Of a DNA stretch of 64,000 nt, positions 50,859 through 64,000 are shown piece after piece. The stretch lies in the NCBI GenBank assembly GCA_003640385.1, contig RCAB01000255.1:1-64000 (forward strand), in the 5' to 3' direction. A program made the position numbers and the translations under genes. How positions within the stretch are numbered: the first letter of the stretch is position 1; every line of letters begins with the position of its first letter. The notes under the pieces were generated by a model. That model was not told the origin of the DNA, ran no database searches, and saw nothing but the letters and a program-made list of their open reading frames with translations. Source of the stretch: Setaria digitata. Lineage: Eukaryota > Nematoda > Chromadorea > Rhabditida > Setariidae.

Positions 50859-50895
<37 letters not shown>

Positions 50896-51108
50896 TAAAT
50901 TTAAGACTTCACGAAATCTTATCACGTAATGTTGCAATTCCTTGAAAAAAAAAAAAAAAAAAACTTTGAGAGGCGAATTTTCGATAGCTATATGTTTTTT
51001 TTTTTTTTTCTGATTAACTTATTCCATGAAAGAAAAAATTTTCTTAAAAAAAAAAAAGAAAGAAGAAGTTCTTTTATTCTACAATTTTCTAGTTTCTATA
51101 AATTCACT
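49563..51108. other. AT-rich DNA with one short coding-like patch
   Basis: Mostly AT-rich with a T31 run at 50861-50891. A GC-richer patch at 50585-50640 reads VALALRECVILQSSFST on the - strand after a TACTGAG acceptor-like site, but has no partner exon. The + strand alternative is an 18-codon frame. Not called as a gene. Confidence 0.4.
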
Positions 51109-52186
51109 CTAATCAGTGACAGTTGGTAGATTTTCCGGTGCAATCTCGAGCCTACAACATCTGCTGTAGCAATTGAGGACAGCGAAAGCGACGATGCCAG
51201 TGGCTATAATTATTTTATTTGACAGTTGTTTGTACTTCGGGAAAACAAAAGGTTTATAAAAAAAAGGTGGAAAAAACAAAAGAAGAAAAAAACCTTAATT
51301 TTACAAAGATATGATGAATCTAAAATGTTTAGGAAATTCAATACCATGCATACGTTATCACTGTGTATTGTTTACGTTTTACTATTAGTCTATTATTATT
51401 CTTCTTATGAAAATTTTTCATTCTAATTATTTATTTCAATCCAATAAAAATGAAAAATATATACAAGTAATTCTCTTCTCTCTCACCCAATTTTTTTTTA
51501 CGTTTCTCATCAAATGATATTGCACTGCTTACTATTGCCGCCTTCAATTTTTTGAATTTTTTTTGCCGCAATTGATAGATTTTAAAATTTGGAAAAATTA
51601 TCATTTGCTCCTTTGTATTCTTTGTTCTTCGCTGTCTTTCTCGTTACCAAACGATACTTATTTCTAAGATGGCAATATAATATTATAAAGTCAAGAAGAT
51701 TCAAAACGATAAATAAATTTGCAACAAATGTTAAATTTCCAATAAAGAATTTTGATGAATTCAACTGTAGTCATAAATTTTCTAATTTCATATTTTTTAG
51801 ATGAAAAAGTAGCAAAAGTAAATTATACTCAGATATTAAAGTGACTAAAAGTAGCAACTGGTAAAATCAGTCAAAAATTTCTCTGTCACTTATGAAATTT
51901 TCCACAGATTTGACTAAATTTATGAAATTGTAATCGTTGATAAAAATTTTTGAAAGTAAAAATTGATCATCACCTGACAGAATCAAAATATTGATAAGTG
52001 ATATGTGATGACAGGGGATGAATGGTCCAATATGTTAAATATTCCATATATTAAAACAATATTTTGGTCATTCTTCTACTCTACCCTTTCTCATTTCTTT
52101 AAATAACTAATTATTGTTTGTTTTACTCCGGTCTAACAAATAGTCAGTTCATTTTCGTAGCCGTTCAGATCGTCTCTGTATTGGTC
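51109..52186 (-). CDS. Candidate last two exons of an unrecognised single-pass membrane protein
   Basis: Exon 52186-52138 follows a textbook acceptor (CTCTTCTCATTAG) and encodes DQYRDDLNGYENELTI. It ends in phase 1 at a GTTAGA donor. Exon 51203-51109 begins with the needed two bases after TTATAG and encodes STGIVAFAVLNCYSRCC, then RLEIAPENLPTVTD, then TAG. The join gives an acidic stretch, a short hydrophobic segment, a Cys cluster and a polar tail, consistent with the end of a type I membrane protein. An AATAAA signal lies about 30 bases past the stop (51078-51073). Upstream exons were not found. The + strand over 51130-51222 is also open (DSESDDASGYNYF), which lowers certainty. Confidence 0.45.
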
Positions 52187-53502
52187 CTAATGAGAAGAGG
52201 GAGAGAGAGAAAGAGAGTTTATGGATGGAGGTAATTGATATATTCCGCGATCATTCACCTTTGTCACAATTTTTCATGCGCAATTGTCATAAAATCATTA
52301 TCAAACATGTATAAAAGGGAAAAACAGGTAGCTATCAATTTTACTTTTACATTATTTACTATGATTTCGTTTTATATATATATATAGTTATTATAAGCAA
52401 TTTCTCTTTGGTTACTGATAATTAACAGTTTTTATCAGCATATGCCTAATAGCATCCATTACAGTGCTTACCAATTACTACAAGCTCTCACCATGTATTT
52501 ACCTCTGCTGGAAACAGACATGTAACATTGATCAATACTAACTTAATCATGATGATATGTAATTAATGTATTTTATACATTATATTTTATTTTCCAAAAT
52601 AAAATCTTGAAAATTTTAAACATATTTTGTGACAAGGCAAGTAAAATTTATTATTTCAGAAACCTTGCCAATAAATCATAGTGGTCTCTTTGTGGATAAT
52701 GCAACCGCTAATGCAAGAATAATAATTAAATCGATAAAAATTTAAGTTCTTATTTTATCTATTCTTAAGTTCAGCACTAATCTGACCTCTTCTGTTTACT
52801 ATTACTTTTTTTCTCTTTGATTAAGGTCAACAACTTCGGCAATATGAGAAAAAGAACTTATAATTCCCAAATCTTTTTTTTTTTTCTGTTTGAGAGAGAG
52901 GAAAAATTGATGGTTGAAGATAGCAAAAGATGAAAAAAAAAAAAAAAAAAAATGAGATTTTAACCTTTAATCTTTTATAAGAATTCAGGATAAGAAGTTA
53001 GTGAAGTTGAAAGATCATCTCAATTTGAGTTTTGAGACATTAAACATCAAATCTTCCTTTAGTAGCTAAACTTCACTAGTTTTAATTTATATGCTGAAAT
53101 ATCGTTCGACGAAATAAAGCAAAATCAGTAGCTCAAAAGAACCAAAACTTCGGAAAAGATAAAAATTTAAAAAAAAAAATTTTTTTTGTTAAATGATAGT
53201 CTTTCAGGGCTGAAATTGTTTAATAGATAAACAGAAAAGCGCAATTTTGAAAAATAAAAAATGTATCAATTTAAATTGAAGATTATAGCTACTTCCAAAT
53301 TTCCATCCACTATTATTATTTTCTCTTAAAGGAATCAAACTCCGTAAAATTTCGCCCGGTTAAAATTTTTGAAGATCATAAATGAACAGGAAGAATAGAA
53401 AGAAGTGAAAAACAAAAACACTTACCGAATGTTAAAAACCGGAAGTGATTTTTTGATAATGAATTAAATTATCAGTGGACAGAATGAAGAAGACCTATTT
53501 CA

Positions 53503-53534
53503 TTTTCCAATAAATGTTGCTATTTATTGGAAAA
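53503..53534. repeat. 13-bp perfect inverted repeat
   Basis: TTTTCCAATAAAT (53503-53515) and ATTTATTGGAAAA (53522-53534) pair exactly around a six-base loop. No flanking gene is recognised. Function unknown; possibly chance or an element remnant. Confidence 0.7.
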
Positions 53535-56500
53535 CATTTTACGCTTCAATAAATAATGATACATTCATTATTGAGAATGCAAAGAGTCTTCTAATAACGG
53601 TAACAGGTAGGCTGAGTAGCATTTAGTTTATTAAAGAGGTAAAAACCAAATGATTAAAAGATTTCGATTAACAGTGACCGAGTGAACTATGTGATAGCAA
53701 AGGGGTGGAGAGAAGATGAGAAATTAAATGATGCGAAATAATTTATAAATATATAATATGATGAAAAGGATGGAGCTAAAACTTCATGTCTTTCCTATTT
53801 CGCACTAAAATGCATGTGAATTTTGTTCGCATTAAAAATTGACGAAGTGATGTCACCATAAATTGTAAGAGGAAAAAAAAAAAGAAAAGAAAAGAAAAGA
53901 AGGTGAAATGATAATTTGATTAAAAGCAATGATAATTATTGTCTGTATACTTTTCCAAGTACTACTATTACTACTACATACTTTACTATCTATCATGCAA
54001 TTATTTTTCATTACTTTAGTAAATTTTGTAATTATCCTTCATAATTTAGCAATTTCATTAATCGGTAAGCTAATCAGAATTGAAATTTGTTATAATAACA
54101 TCATCCTTCTTTTTTTTTTTATTTTTGAACTTTTATAATATAATTTAGCAACAATTTTTAAACTTCAACTACAAGCGCCTTTTTTTCCAATTTAATATTG
54201 ATGATAATTAATAACTAACAATAATGATGATAATAACAGTAATAGTGACAAAATGCCAATTAATCGAAATGTTAAAATGGATGACAAACAAAAATTCGCT
54301 ATTTAAATTAATTTTAAAATGTGTTTAACAGTACGTGACTGATAATAATGGCATGTGTGGTGATCATAAAAAGATTATAGTCAAGTCATTCTAAATCATA
54401 AATAATTACATTGTACTTTATAAATTCAAAAATTTTTAAATTACATTGAAGCATCAGTAATTCTAAAAGATAATAAAGTGAAATTTATTTTCGCATAATT
54501 GAAAATTTTCTTATTTAATTAAGTCTCATTAGACAATATTTATCGGTTAAACAATCTCATAGCAATACTGCAAGATAAACGAATCTTTCAATTATTCGGC
54601 AATTCATTTGATCAAATAGTAATGTCTGTATCATTTTTAACTCTATTATATTTGTATAATTTTGGAATTATCTCTAGTTTTTTTTTTCCAAATTTTTAGT
54701 TTCGACTACTCTTTTTATCGTCTTTCCATTTTCTTTCCTTTTCATTATTCTCTTTCACTTTTCCATCTCCTTTCTTCGCCGACCAATTTTCATTTGAAAT
54801 GTAGTTTTAAGATTTAAAAAGCATCTAAATCAAGTGATCACAACTAAATAAGAATGATTGCACAATGAAAAATTTCCTGATTTTTCAGCCAGAACAGATT
54901 GAACAAATTATTATGAAAACTTCCGATTTATTATTGTTTTTGCTGAAATAATAAATCGTCCCATAAAAGGCACTTCAGCTTAGACTACTAACTTGATAAA
55001 TTTATCTTCTAATCACATTTCATATTAAAAAAAAAAAAATGAAATAAATGTTTTCATACTTATATTTTTTGCTATACATATATGAATTAATTGAATTACA
55101 CTATTTAATATCAATTTAATTAGTGTGTAAAACTGGCCTTATATTTCTTTTTTTTTTTCTTGCTTATTAATCTAATCATTTTCGTGCATACAAAATTATA
55201 TGAATATTAATTATTTCTTTTTTATCGTCACAAAATTCTAATAATTTTCGCAAGCACTATCTAAAAAAAGAAAAGAAAATGAAAAATGATAATAATTACT
55301 AACTGAAAATAGAACAACACAACTTTGTGATTGTTTCAAAATTTTCTAAAATTGTAATTTCAGAAAACAGAAATTGTGAGAATTTGTTAAAGACTAATTA
55401 ATCAGTTAAGAAAAGAACAGGTAATTTTTCTTTTTATTAATTGAAAGAATAAAGAGAGAAAAAGAAAGAAGCAAACAAATTTAGCATCAATTGAAAATGA
55501 TAGTTGATAATATCAGTAAGGACAGATGTTAATAGCACATGATCAAATAAAGAGATGATGATAGTACGATGAAGCGTAATTTGTCTTCCAAAAAAAAAAA
55601 AAAGGAAATCCATTACGGAGATAAGCAATGCGTACTTCTGATAGCAAACACTGTTTTCTGCAAAGGTGTGCACAGGTGTGTGTACATCGGTATCTGTATA
55701 TGTATTGTATTATATATAATTGATTTGAAATGCTTTTAATGCAAAAGTTTGATGATCATAATTTGTAATGCTGTATGATTATGGTAGGTATTGTGATTGT
55801 GACGTAGACCAGAACCAATTTTAAATAATTTTACAATTATTTTTTTTTTCTCTCGTTGAAATTTACATTTCACAATTCAACATTACACATACATTAATGA
55901 TCAAAATGATATTTTACCTGGGAAACATAATGGTGATCCATAAATAGGCAATAATTTTCATGATAGAAAGGAACCTTCATGTTAAACGAAATGATTGATA
56001 ATTTTGATTCGTTTAATTAAATATGATTAAATGAATCGAATTATTGGAAATATTTAAATGAGCAGCAGATTGAAAATAAAGATGAATGAAAATAAACCGA
56101 CAAGTTAAATGATTTCACACGTTCACGTAGCAGCTGATTTTTCGACGTAGTAACGTCTTGAATGTTAAAAAGAAACTAATTGCTTGCATACATACATATG
56201 CATTTATATACAGTACACTAGAAGGACAAAAAGTCTTCTAGAACTGATAAATCTTCAGTGAATTTTCTTTAGATGAACTGATATGAAACATATACCAATT
56301 CTAAACGCCAACGTAAGGAAGTGCTAATCACGGGTTTTTATCAATTTATATGTTACTCGGGTTAACCTGACAGTGATGGTTTACCGGACTGAGTATACAA
56401 AAAATACTTTCTCTCCATTTTGGAATTTCCTTACTAAAAACGTTTTACTCTCATCAAAGCTTCTAAAATGGATAAAGAGAACCATATAAAATCACCTTAT

Positions 56501-57727
56501 CAGTGAGTAAATTTAGGAGTATTCCAATTTGTCACTTTATCAGCATGAGTGTAACATCACGAATTGTATATTATAGCCAACGTATATTACACAGCTACAT
56601 TAGTGACAAAAGATTAATATCAATTTGCAGAAAAAAATAAAAAAAAAACTGAGGTGTTATCAGATTAGCTGATAATGAAGTAATTGAAAAGAGAGGAGTA
56701 AGACTTATCAGTTCTGATAATATTCAGTAACAGAAACTACACCCTTTTCAAGAAGAAGTAAAATAAGATCGATAATTGCTGTAAGTTCCATTCAGTCATC
56801 AGATACTCAAATAAGCTGATGAACAAACAAATAAGAACAGATACAGAATGCTCAGCACACGGTAATTGTACACTTCATATTGTTTGTTGTTTTAGCTAAG
56901 TCAGTTTTTCGTCATTTAATGGCACAATAAAAAATCATTTTGATATTTATTACATTGACCTATAAAACACTCACCGCTAATGTATGAAAAAATGCCTAAC
57001 TGATTAACTAACTGTAACATGAAATTATTGTTCAGCAGTAAAGACAAATAGCATGTTGCATCATAGATGACATCTTACAGGTTGATTAGGAAATAGCACA
57101 ATTAAAATATAAAGTAAGCAAGGGGAAGCGCCTAGAGAATAGCACGATGTTGTTAATGTTGATAACCGTTCCAGTGGTCATCATCGTCATCCTTATCACT
57201 ATTATTCTTATCATTATCATCAGTATTATCCTCTTCAACGTATATAACAGCAGTGAATTGTTTGTTATTCAGTGGACAAAACTAATAACTGATTTATAAA
57301 TTTATAAACATTCCTATACGCTGCCCTTTCCACATATCTTATTATTTACCTGGCAGATTCAGCCTAATTCATTAATAACCTGTGCAATTTTTACTGTAAC
57401 TCATTAAATGCTAAAGGAGAAATTAGCAAAGCATACGCCTTTTTTTTTTAATGCTAGGCTTAATTAAAATATCTAGCAAGAATTGCTATGAAATGATGGC
57501 TCTACATCATAGCTTTATTAATGCTTAAATTTTAACGAAAATATTCCCTATAGTGGTGGCTAAATTTTAATAAAAATGGGCGATGATAAAATCTGATATA
57601 TAAATCTTTTGGCCTGAAAGTTGAGTAATATAAAACAAACTGTTTGAACATTGTATCCTATTAAAATCTTCCATTATTATCGATTTAAATTCATTTTTCT
57701 CAAATTAAAATTCCAAAATTTAAGTAG

Positions 57728-57933
57728 AATGAAATTGCAACAGAATTTTGTAAGTTGAATGTGGCTGCACCACAGGTGACTGACAGTCGATTGGCGAACC
57801 AATTTGTTCAGAAATTAGAAACTACCTCATCTCATCTCATCAGTTACATTTCTAACGCATCGTTGGAGGCCAAGGAAAACACAAGCACACGAAACTATGA
57901 AAGCTTGAGTGTAGTTGGAACGATTTGAGAGTG
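57728..57933 (+). other. Coding-like open segment, strand uncertain
   Basis: The + strand is open for 67 codons with balanced composition (part reads RLANQFVQKLETTSSHLIS) and ends at a TGA, but has no ATG. The - strand also offers an acceptor followed by an open frame (LISEQIGSPIDCQSPVVQP). Two competing readings mean it is either an exon of unknown gene or a GC-richer noncoding element. Confidence 0.2.
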
Positions 57934-60809
57934 TGAGGTTTGCTAGCAAATAAAATTTTGCATAAAATGGGATTTCTGGTCTTTTTAGATGTGTTCGAAA
58001 TGTGCAAAGGGTATAAATGTTGAAAGGAATCGTTCTCGAAGTTATGAAAAGATGAGAAAGTTGGTATCGAGAATAATCTGTCTAGTTAGAATAAAAACGA
58101 CTAGATAGAACAACATTTTTAAATGGTATTAATTTGTGTTTCGTTTAACTATAATTTCGTTTTCAAATAAGTGAAGACGATTTTTTTTTTTTTGTAATTT
58201 GTAAAATTGATTTTCATTAGGTGAAGAATGAGCAGGCAGTTAAAAATGACACTTCGGAAGGAAATTTTTTGGAAAAAATGCATTTATTAAAACGGCATTA
58301 TAATATAGAAAAATGAATGATAATGTAGTATTTTGTAAGCAAGCATAATGATCAGAACGGAATGACATAGTGGCCAAAGGCCAGAGGATCTCGAATCGGT
58401 ATCACATATCCTTTCTAGTTAGATTGCAGATCAAATTACCACTCAAAATGCAAGGAACTGAATGGACAAATTATCATTTGCTACATAGATGTCCGCAAAA
58501 TGAGTTTTACAAATTCTAAAATGTTAGTGTAAAAGTAACTTTTTAAGGAATGAGATAAAAAAAGACGGAAACGACGAAGAGCTAAGTTTCTCTTAGATCC
58601 GAGGTCTTTAACATCAGACAACAGCATTTTGTTAAAATTCATCCCTCACTCTCTTTCATTTCTTTTCCACATCAAATTCTCCACCAAAAGAAGTCTAGGC
58701 CTGTTGCGTCTTTCTAGATATTCTGAGATTTCCCTTTATCTTTTGTCTTGCTGAGAATTATTCTATTGCTTCCGTTTCTTTCCAACAAATTGTACTGTAT
58801 AGTTATTAAAAAAAAACTAAAAAAAAAAAAAAAAGGAAAAAAGAAAAACATATAGGAGCAAAGGAAAATGAGTATAAGCTGAATTATATTTCAATTTAAA
58901 AATATTTATCAAAGAGAGATAAGGTTTACAATTTAAAAGATACAATCAGAAATGAAATGAATGATATTTGGTTAGAATCAGATCAGATAATACTTTTTGA
59001 TAATGTTGATTTTGTGTCCCTCGTATGATAAGAAGGGCGAAAAGATTGCTGCTGCGCTGCAGTTACTGCGATTTCTATTATATGATTTGCCGAAAAAAAA
59101 AAAAAAGTTAAAAAAGGAAAAGGACAATGAACTTTTTTTTCCAAAAAAAAAAAACAAAAAAAAAAGCTGTAATATCAACATTTGGAAAACAATATATCAA
59201 TGATAACATCAATAAGTAAAATTTCTTAGCATAATGTTGCTAGAAAGCAGAAAAAGAACTTTTTTTTTTCACTTTTTTTTTTTTTTTTTTGCAGGCCTGC
59301 AAAATGGTGCGTACATTTGCGTTCATCAATCAAAGAAGAAGGTTTCTCTGGTTAGCCCTGTTAGAATTCATTAAGATTTGAAGCAATTTAGCTAATCTTC
59401 TTTTCCACCTTCCCAAGTCTTTTCCGCCAGGGCTTCCCTCTAAAACTTTTCCATTTACCACCCTCAATTGCTTACTACTTATCAACAATGTAATGTTGAA
59501 CGTTTTTCAAAATGCCTAAGAAAAAGTACGATTATCTGTCTTATCTTTTGAGGTGAAGACATTTCTTTTCTAATTTTCAAATAAATTTGATAAATTTTCA
59601 ACTTTTTCTTTTTACAAAATTTATACTTTCACCTTCTTAATTATTCATTACGATCGATGAAATACTAAAATTGCCAAAAACTTCTACGTAGATGTCCACA
59701 AAATGGCAATGATTGAAAAGTATTTATGCTAGTTATTGAGAAATACACTACGTCGATTATTTCAGTAGTTGTTGATGGAATTCAGTGCGTGGAGTTATAA
59801 GTGCTGTAAAAATTACACCTTTTGTTAGTTATCATTTACTTACTAGACTAAACTGTTGCATTTCAGATAAACTCAGGGTGAAAAAATGACATCAAGATCA
59901 GAATGAAGAATGAACCGAATTCGTCAATTTTGAAATGACAGCACAACAACATTGATGCCAAATAAATCTATAGCGAAAAAAAAAAAAAAAAAAAAAAGAA
60001 AGGAAATTAAAATGTTTACGCCAAAATTATTTTGCTAATAGCAAACTTGAAAATTAAAACTTATCAGAAAAATTGCTCAACAATTGATGAAAATTTGCAT
60101 TGAAGGTTCTTTTTTTTGAATTTGAAAAAAGAAATTTTGAACAGAAAATGTTCAAATGTTAAAAACTGTAGATTTTAAAAAATTTGAAAACAAACGAAGA
60201 AGAAATGCGAACAGAAAGCAAAAACGAAATTTAACAAATCTTTTTAAGATTATCGCTACTGATTACTAGAAGTTTTCGGACATCTAGTGCAATAGTTGAT
60301 GTGCATTTATGCACCTGACATAACTGAACAACTTGTCCTTTTTGAAACAGATAATTTGTTGTATAATCGCCCTTAATTAAATTTATTCTCCATTGAAATT
60401 AATCATTTTAATTTTGCATGAAAAAATTTAACTTTTTTTCTTTTCAATTAATTTTCATCGAGTGAAAATTTCAAGTAAATGAGTAATATCAGTTTTACTT
60501 GTTAGTTACAAACTCGTTCAATATCTATAAATATGTATAAAATTTATTGGCTCGTTCGAACAATAACAGGAAGGAAATGAAAAAGATAAAGAATCGCCTC
60601 TTATCAATTGATTAGCTAACTTGATTTCTTTTTATCGTAAAATTATGACTAAATTGTAAAAGACATGTTCATTAAATATAATAATAGATATTCGGTTAAG
60701 ACATTACTTGACAAAATACAAATTATATTACAACAAAAGTTTCTGCGGTAGAGTGAAACGATTCATGTTCGGGGAGCGTTCATCGTTTCTTCTTGGATTT
60801 CGATTTTGA

Positions 60810-60841
<32 letters not shown>

Positions 60842-60889
60842 ATAAAAAGTGTCATTTTTGGCAAAAATTAAAAGTCTCGAAGTGGATAA

Positions 60890-61140
60890 ATGCAGGAAAG
60901 CTTCTCGTTTGCCATAAAAAAAAAAAGTAATTCGAAAGTGTGCTACGTCCGGTTTGGTGGTGATCTTCCTCGTATTCCCGTATCTCCCGTAACCCCCACA
61001 TCTGCGATCTCCTTGCTTTCTAGCTCCTTTTCGACCCGCTTCCTCCTCCTTTTCGCTTTTCCTCGTAAGTGACGTACGAGAAAGAATGCTAGACAATATT
61101 TATCATTTTTCATTAAAAAAAAAAAAAAAAAAAACGGCAC
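60890..61140. other. GC-richer patch with competing open frames
   Basis: The + strand frame ending at 61072 contains GGDLPRIPVSPVTPTSAIS and a strong donor-like CCTC/GTAAGTG near its end. The - strand is open in two frames, one Arg/Lys/Glu-rich. Poly-A runs flank both sides. No family match; it may be regulatory or a short exon. Confidence 0.2.
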
Positions 61141-64000
61141 CGTGCCACTTTAATTGTTTTCTACTTCATTTTCTTCCAAAGTTTCTTTCTTTTTTTTTTG
61201 ATGAAATTGTAAAGAATTATGTTTTTTGAAAGTTTCTAGCAAAAAAAGAGAGAGAAATCAGTAAGTTGTAAATAATTACTGATTGTTCGATAAATCAGAC
61301 AAACTGGCACTTATTGTTATTGTATCCCTTTTGTACTTGTGTTAAATTTTTACAGCCATTGTTAGTATCAAAATCTAAATTATCTTTCATTGAATAATTA
61401 TCATAAAAAAGATCAGCACCATAAAATGATTAATCTCAGTTTGATGAAGAATGAGATGATTTGTTTAAAGATTACATATTGCAATAAGCTATGATGCTAT
61501 TATTCAACAGCAATGATTTCAACACAGCAATCACAATTAATCAAATAAGTGATAAGAAAATATCAATTTGATATTATCATTCATATAAGTGTAATTAGGA
61601 AAAATTAAAAAATGTCCCAACAGAATTATTGATTGCCATTAAATAGAATCAGTTAGCTTTTATAGCTAATTTTATTGCTGCCAAAAAAAAAGTAGCAATA
61701 GCGTAAATGGCCCAGTTATGATTAATTGCATGAACATAATTTCCTGGAAGCAATTTTCTTCCACAATAAGAAAGGCGATAATTTTGCAAATTTAACATAT
61801 TTGTTATCATCAAAAATGATTACTCAATGTTATCATTATCGTTTTTTTCCCTGCTCCCTCCCCCCCCCCCCTCCCTCCTCCTCTATCCCATTATTTATTA
61901 GTCAGATGTAAGAAATAATTCGACATTTCAAAAATATCTTCCTATTTTTTTCTCTTCTAGTTTAGTTAACTTTAACTTTTTTTTTTCTTCTCTTCTAAAA
62001 TTATTTAATCTAATAAATGCAATTCATTCATGACGAAGGAGAGATATTTTTGTGTGGCAAATAGCGAAACAGATATTTACTTTTGATTAAAAGTTGAGCC
62101 TTCTCGAAGCTGTTACAAATATCAACATTAAGCGTTCCATACGAAGCACATAAAAATTAATGAAAATGTTCCCCTTTATCTCTTGTTCTAAAAAAAAAAA
62201 AAAAAAAAAAAGTACGAGAAAGATAGAAAGATAGATTGGTGAGATTGATGCTAAAGGCATCATTATATACCTGACTGCTGTACATTTGCATTAGCATTCT
62301 TGGCATCCTGAATAATCATACACATTCTTTCCGAACAAACTTCATGCTCAAAAACCATAACAATCATTCCCTTTCTTTTCTCGCCTATTTCTTTTACCTA
62401 TCAATGGATAAAGTACGTAATATTAAAAAGAAAAAAAAAAAAGGAGAAGTTCGAGAAATATCAGATTGTCTTATTTGGAATAAATTCTTCAGCAGTCACT
62501 GATAAAGCAACTAATTAACTAATCTTTGATCCGGTATTGAGTACAAACTTAAGAGAGAAGTTTATATTCTATTTTCAATTCTTGAAAAAAAGGTCCAATT
62601 TTCAGATCAAACTAAGTAAAAATGAACAGTATCAATGTTGAGGGATGTTAGTTAACCGTTTTGTTTTCCCACTCAAAAATGCCTTAATGAAGTCAAAATT
62701 TTTTGTTTAATTCCTAACTGAGTAAGAGTTCTAAAATTTTGAAGACATCCTAAATGAAGCAATAACAATAAGCCCCCAGCTATTTGGTATCAAAGTAATG
62801 AAACTTAAAAATTAGCTAATCCTTTGGCTTCTTTTATTTGCAAACAAAATCAACAACATTTCATATTTTTATCAAGTGAAGAATTTTGTTTGTCTACAAT
62901 TCAATGACAGTAGTTTTTAACAGTTTTAAGTTTTTCTTGTGGTCAAAAAGTAATAAACAATAAGATTGAAGTTGATATTGATAAAGCAGTAAACACACAT
63001 TTTTACTAAATAATAAAAAGTGAATTGAAATATAACAAAAATTGAATATCAGTCGTACAATATCTTTTATGAACATGATGATAACTATCACTGCTAAACA
63101 ACTTCTGATCATCAGGAGGATGCAATGCATTCTTTACTGATAATCAAGCTGAACATTGATTGATAAATAGAGATTATCGTTCTAGAAGTCTATTGTTGAT
63201 AACTAACATTGCTTATCAACTTACCAATTAAGCTTTTTACTCTTATTTTTGATTAAATATTTAATTGGAAGAGTTACTGTTGCAAAAAATCAAGAGAAAT
63301 TGCAAGAATGAAAATTAAATTTGTTGCGCAATATTTTTGATAAATTTAATTTTCACAGAGTAAAGTATTTATTCATTTTTGGTTTGAAATTTTTTTCAAT
63401 TGTTTTTAAGACCACGAAGGCTAATTTGATATGTAACAGAGTGATATATCTAAGTGTGCATGGAAGTATATTATAATATTTTTGTGCTCAAATTGTCTTC
63501 AACAAACTTTGTTGAAATCAAAAAGAAAAATTTTTCTTTTCGGACCTAATTAGCTAATAGATTGTGCGACGAGCTAATAGACAACTACCTATATGTAATC
63601 TTAATTGCGAACATCATTCAGACATGATGCTATAACAATACTCAGATTAGATAAATGTTCGATAAACAAATAAATGATTAAAATTAAAGGTCGCATGGAT
63701 CGAAAAATTAATTTATTCCTTAACTAGTTCGATAAATTATAAAGATTGCTGTTTTTAAAAATATATAAATAAATTTATTCTTGCTTTAAAAATGATTTCG
63801 CAACAACTGGAACTATTATTGGAAACTAAATAATTAATGTTCAGATCTAACTAAATATCAGCTTAATCGGACATGTGAGATGGGATGAAGGTATACATCA
63901 AATACCACAATTTAATGACGGCTTCTGTTTATTTTGTAAAACATTGCAATTATTACTTTTTATTCCCTTCATCCCTTCATTAAAACGAGTATACAATGCT

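Larger units (their letters stand above)
52187..64000. other. Gene-poor AT-rich DNA
   Basis: No complete gene is supported. It contains homopolymer tracts, a 13-bp hairpin at 53503-53534, and GC-richer patches near 52680-52720, 55600-55680, 57728-57933 and 60940-61080 that could be exons of the candidate gene ending at 51109 or noncoding. Reported open frames in between are Phe/Lys/Asn-rich or cross poly-A/T runs. Confidence 0.45.

Noticed and set aside
60943..61140. Collagen-like GxyGxy stretch on the - strand
   Set aside because: Only about four triplets, in a Lys/Arg-rich frame that competes with other open frames; no collagen exon context.
40107..64000. Transposon or virus-derived genes
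   Set aside because: I saw no reverse transcriptase, transposase or capsid-like motifs and no long terminal repeats; only simple repeats and small hairpins.

Overview
The window looks like nuclear DNA of a parasitic nematode, most likely a filarial (spirurid) worm. The sequence is very AT-rich with many homopolymer tracts. Genes are split into short exons by GT-AG introns of tens to hundreds of bases. The protein sequences I can rebuild resemble Caenorhabditis elegans proteins exon by exon. The species is inferred; no organellar, bacterial (Wolbachia) or transposon gene was recognised.

Layout. (1) 1-2900: gene-free AT-rich DNA with one perfect 22-bp hairpin. (2) 3101-6218, + strand: a nine-exon secreted protein of the leprecan (prolyl 3-hydroxylase/CRTAP) family whose C-terminal dioxygenase region is short and degenerate. 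(3) 7245-8099, - strand: a two-exon mitochondrial [2Fe-2S] ferredoxin of the FDX2/Yah1 type. (4) 8333-9630: coding-like pieces on both strands, including a probable unrecognised membrane-protein gene on the - strand. (5) 10348-13031, + strand: the V-ATPase accessory subunit Ac45 (vha-19); its signal-peptide exon is not resolved. (6) 13032-16356: convergent intergenic DNA. (7) 16357-39823, - strand: the dominant feature, a 38-exon gon-1 orthologue (ADAMTS9/20 type secreted metalloprotease, about 2,235 residues). Its parts are an Asn-rich N-terminus with a hydrophobic signal/anchor, a prodomain with a furin site, a zinc protease domain, a disintegrin-like domain, 18 thrombospondin type-1 repeats, a cysteine-rich/spacer region and a GON domain. 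(8) 39824-64000: 24 kb of gene-poor DNA with microsatellites and poly-A/T runs. It still holds several short coding-like segments with good splice sites, the best being the last two exons of an unrecognised membrane protein at 51109-52186 on the - strand.

Two of the recognised genes act on the extracellular matrix (collagen-modifying family and matrix protease). Ac45 supports V-ATPase assembly and secretory-pathway acidification, and the ferredoxin supports mitochondrial Fe-S cluster assembly. These links are general family knowledge; nothing in the sequence shows co-regulation. Exon coordinates were derived by hand from splice consensus, reading-frame continuity and recalled similarity to C. 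elegans and human proteins, so they need transcript support.
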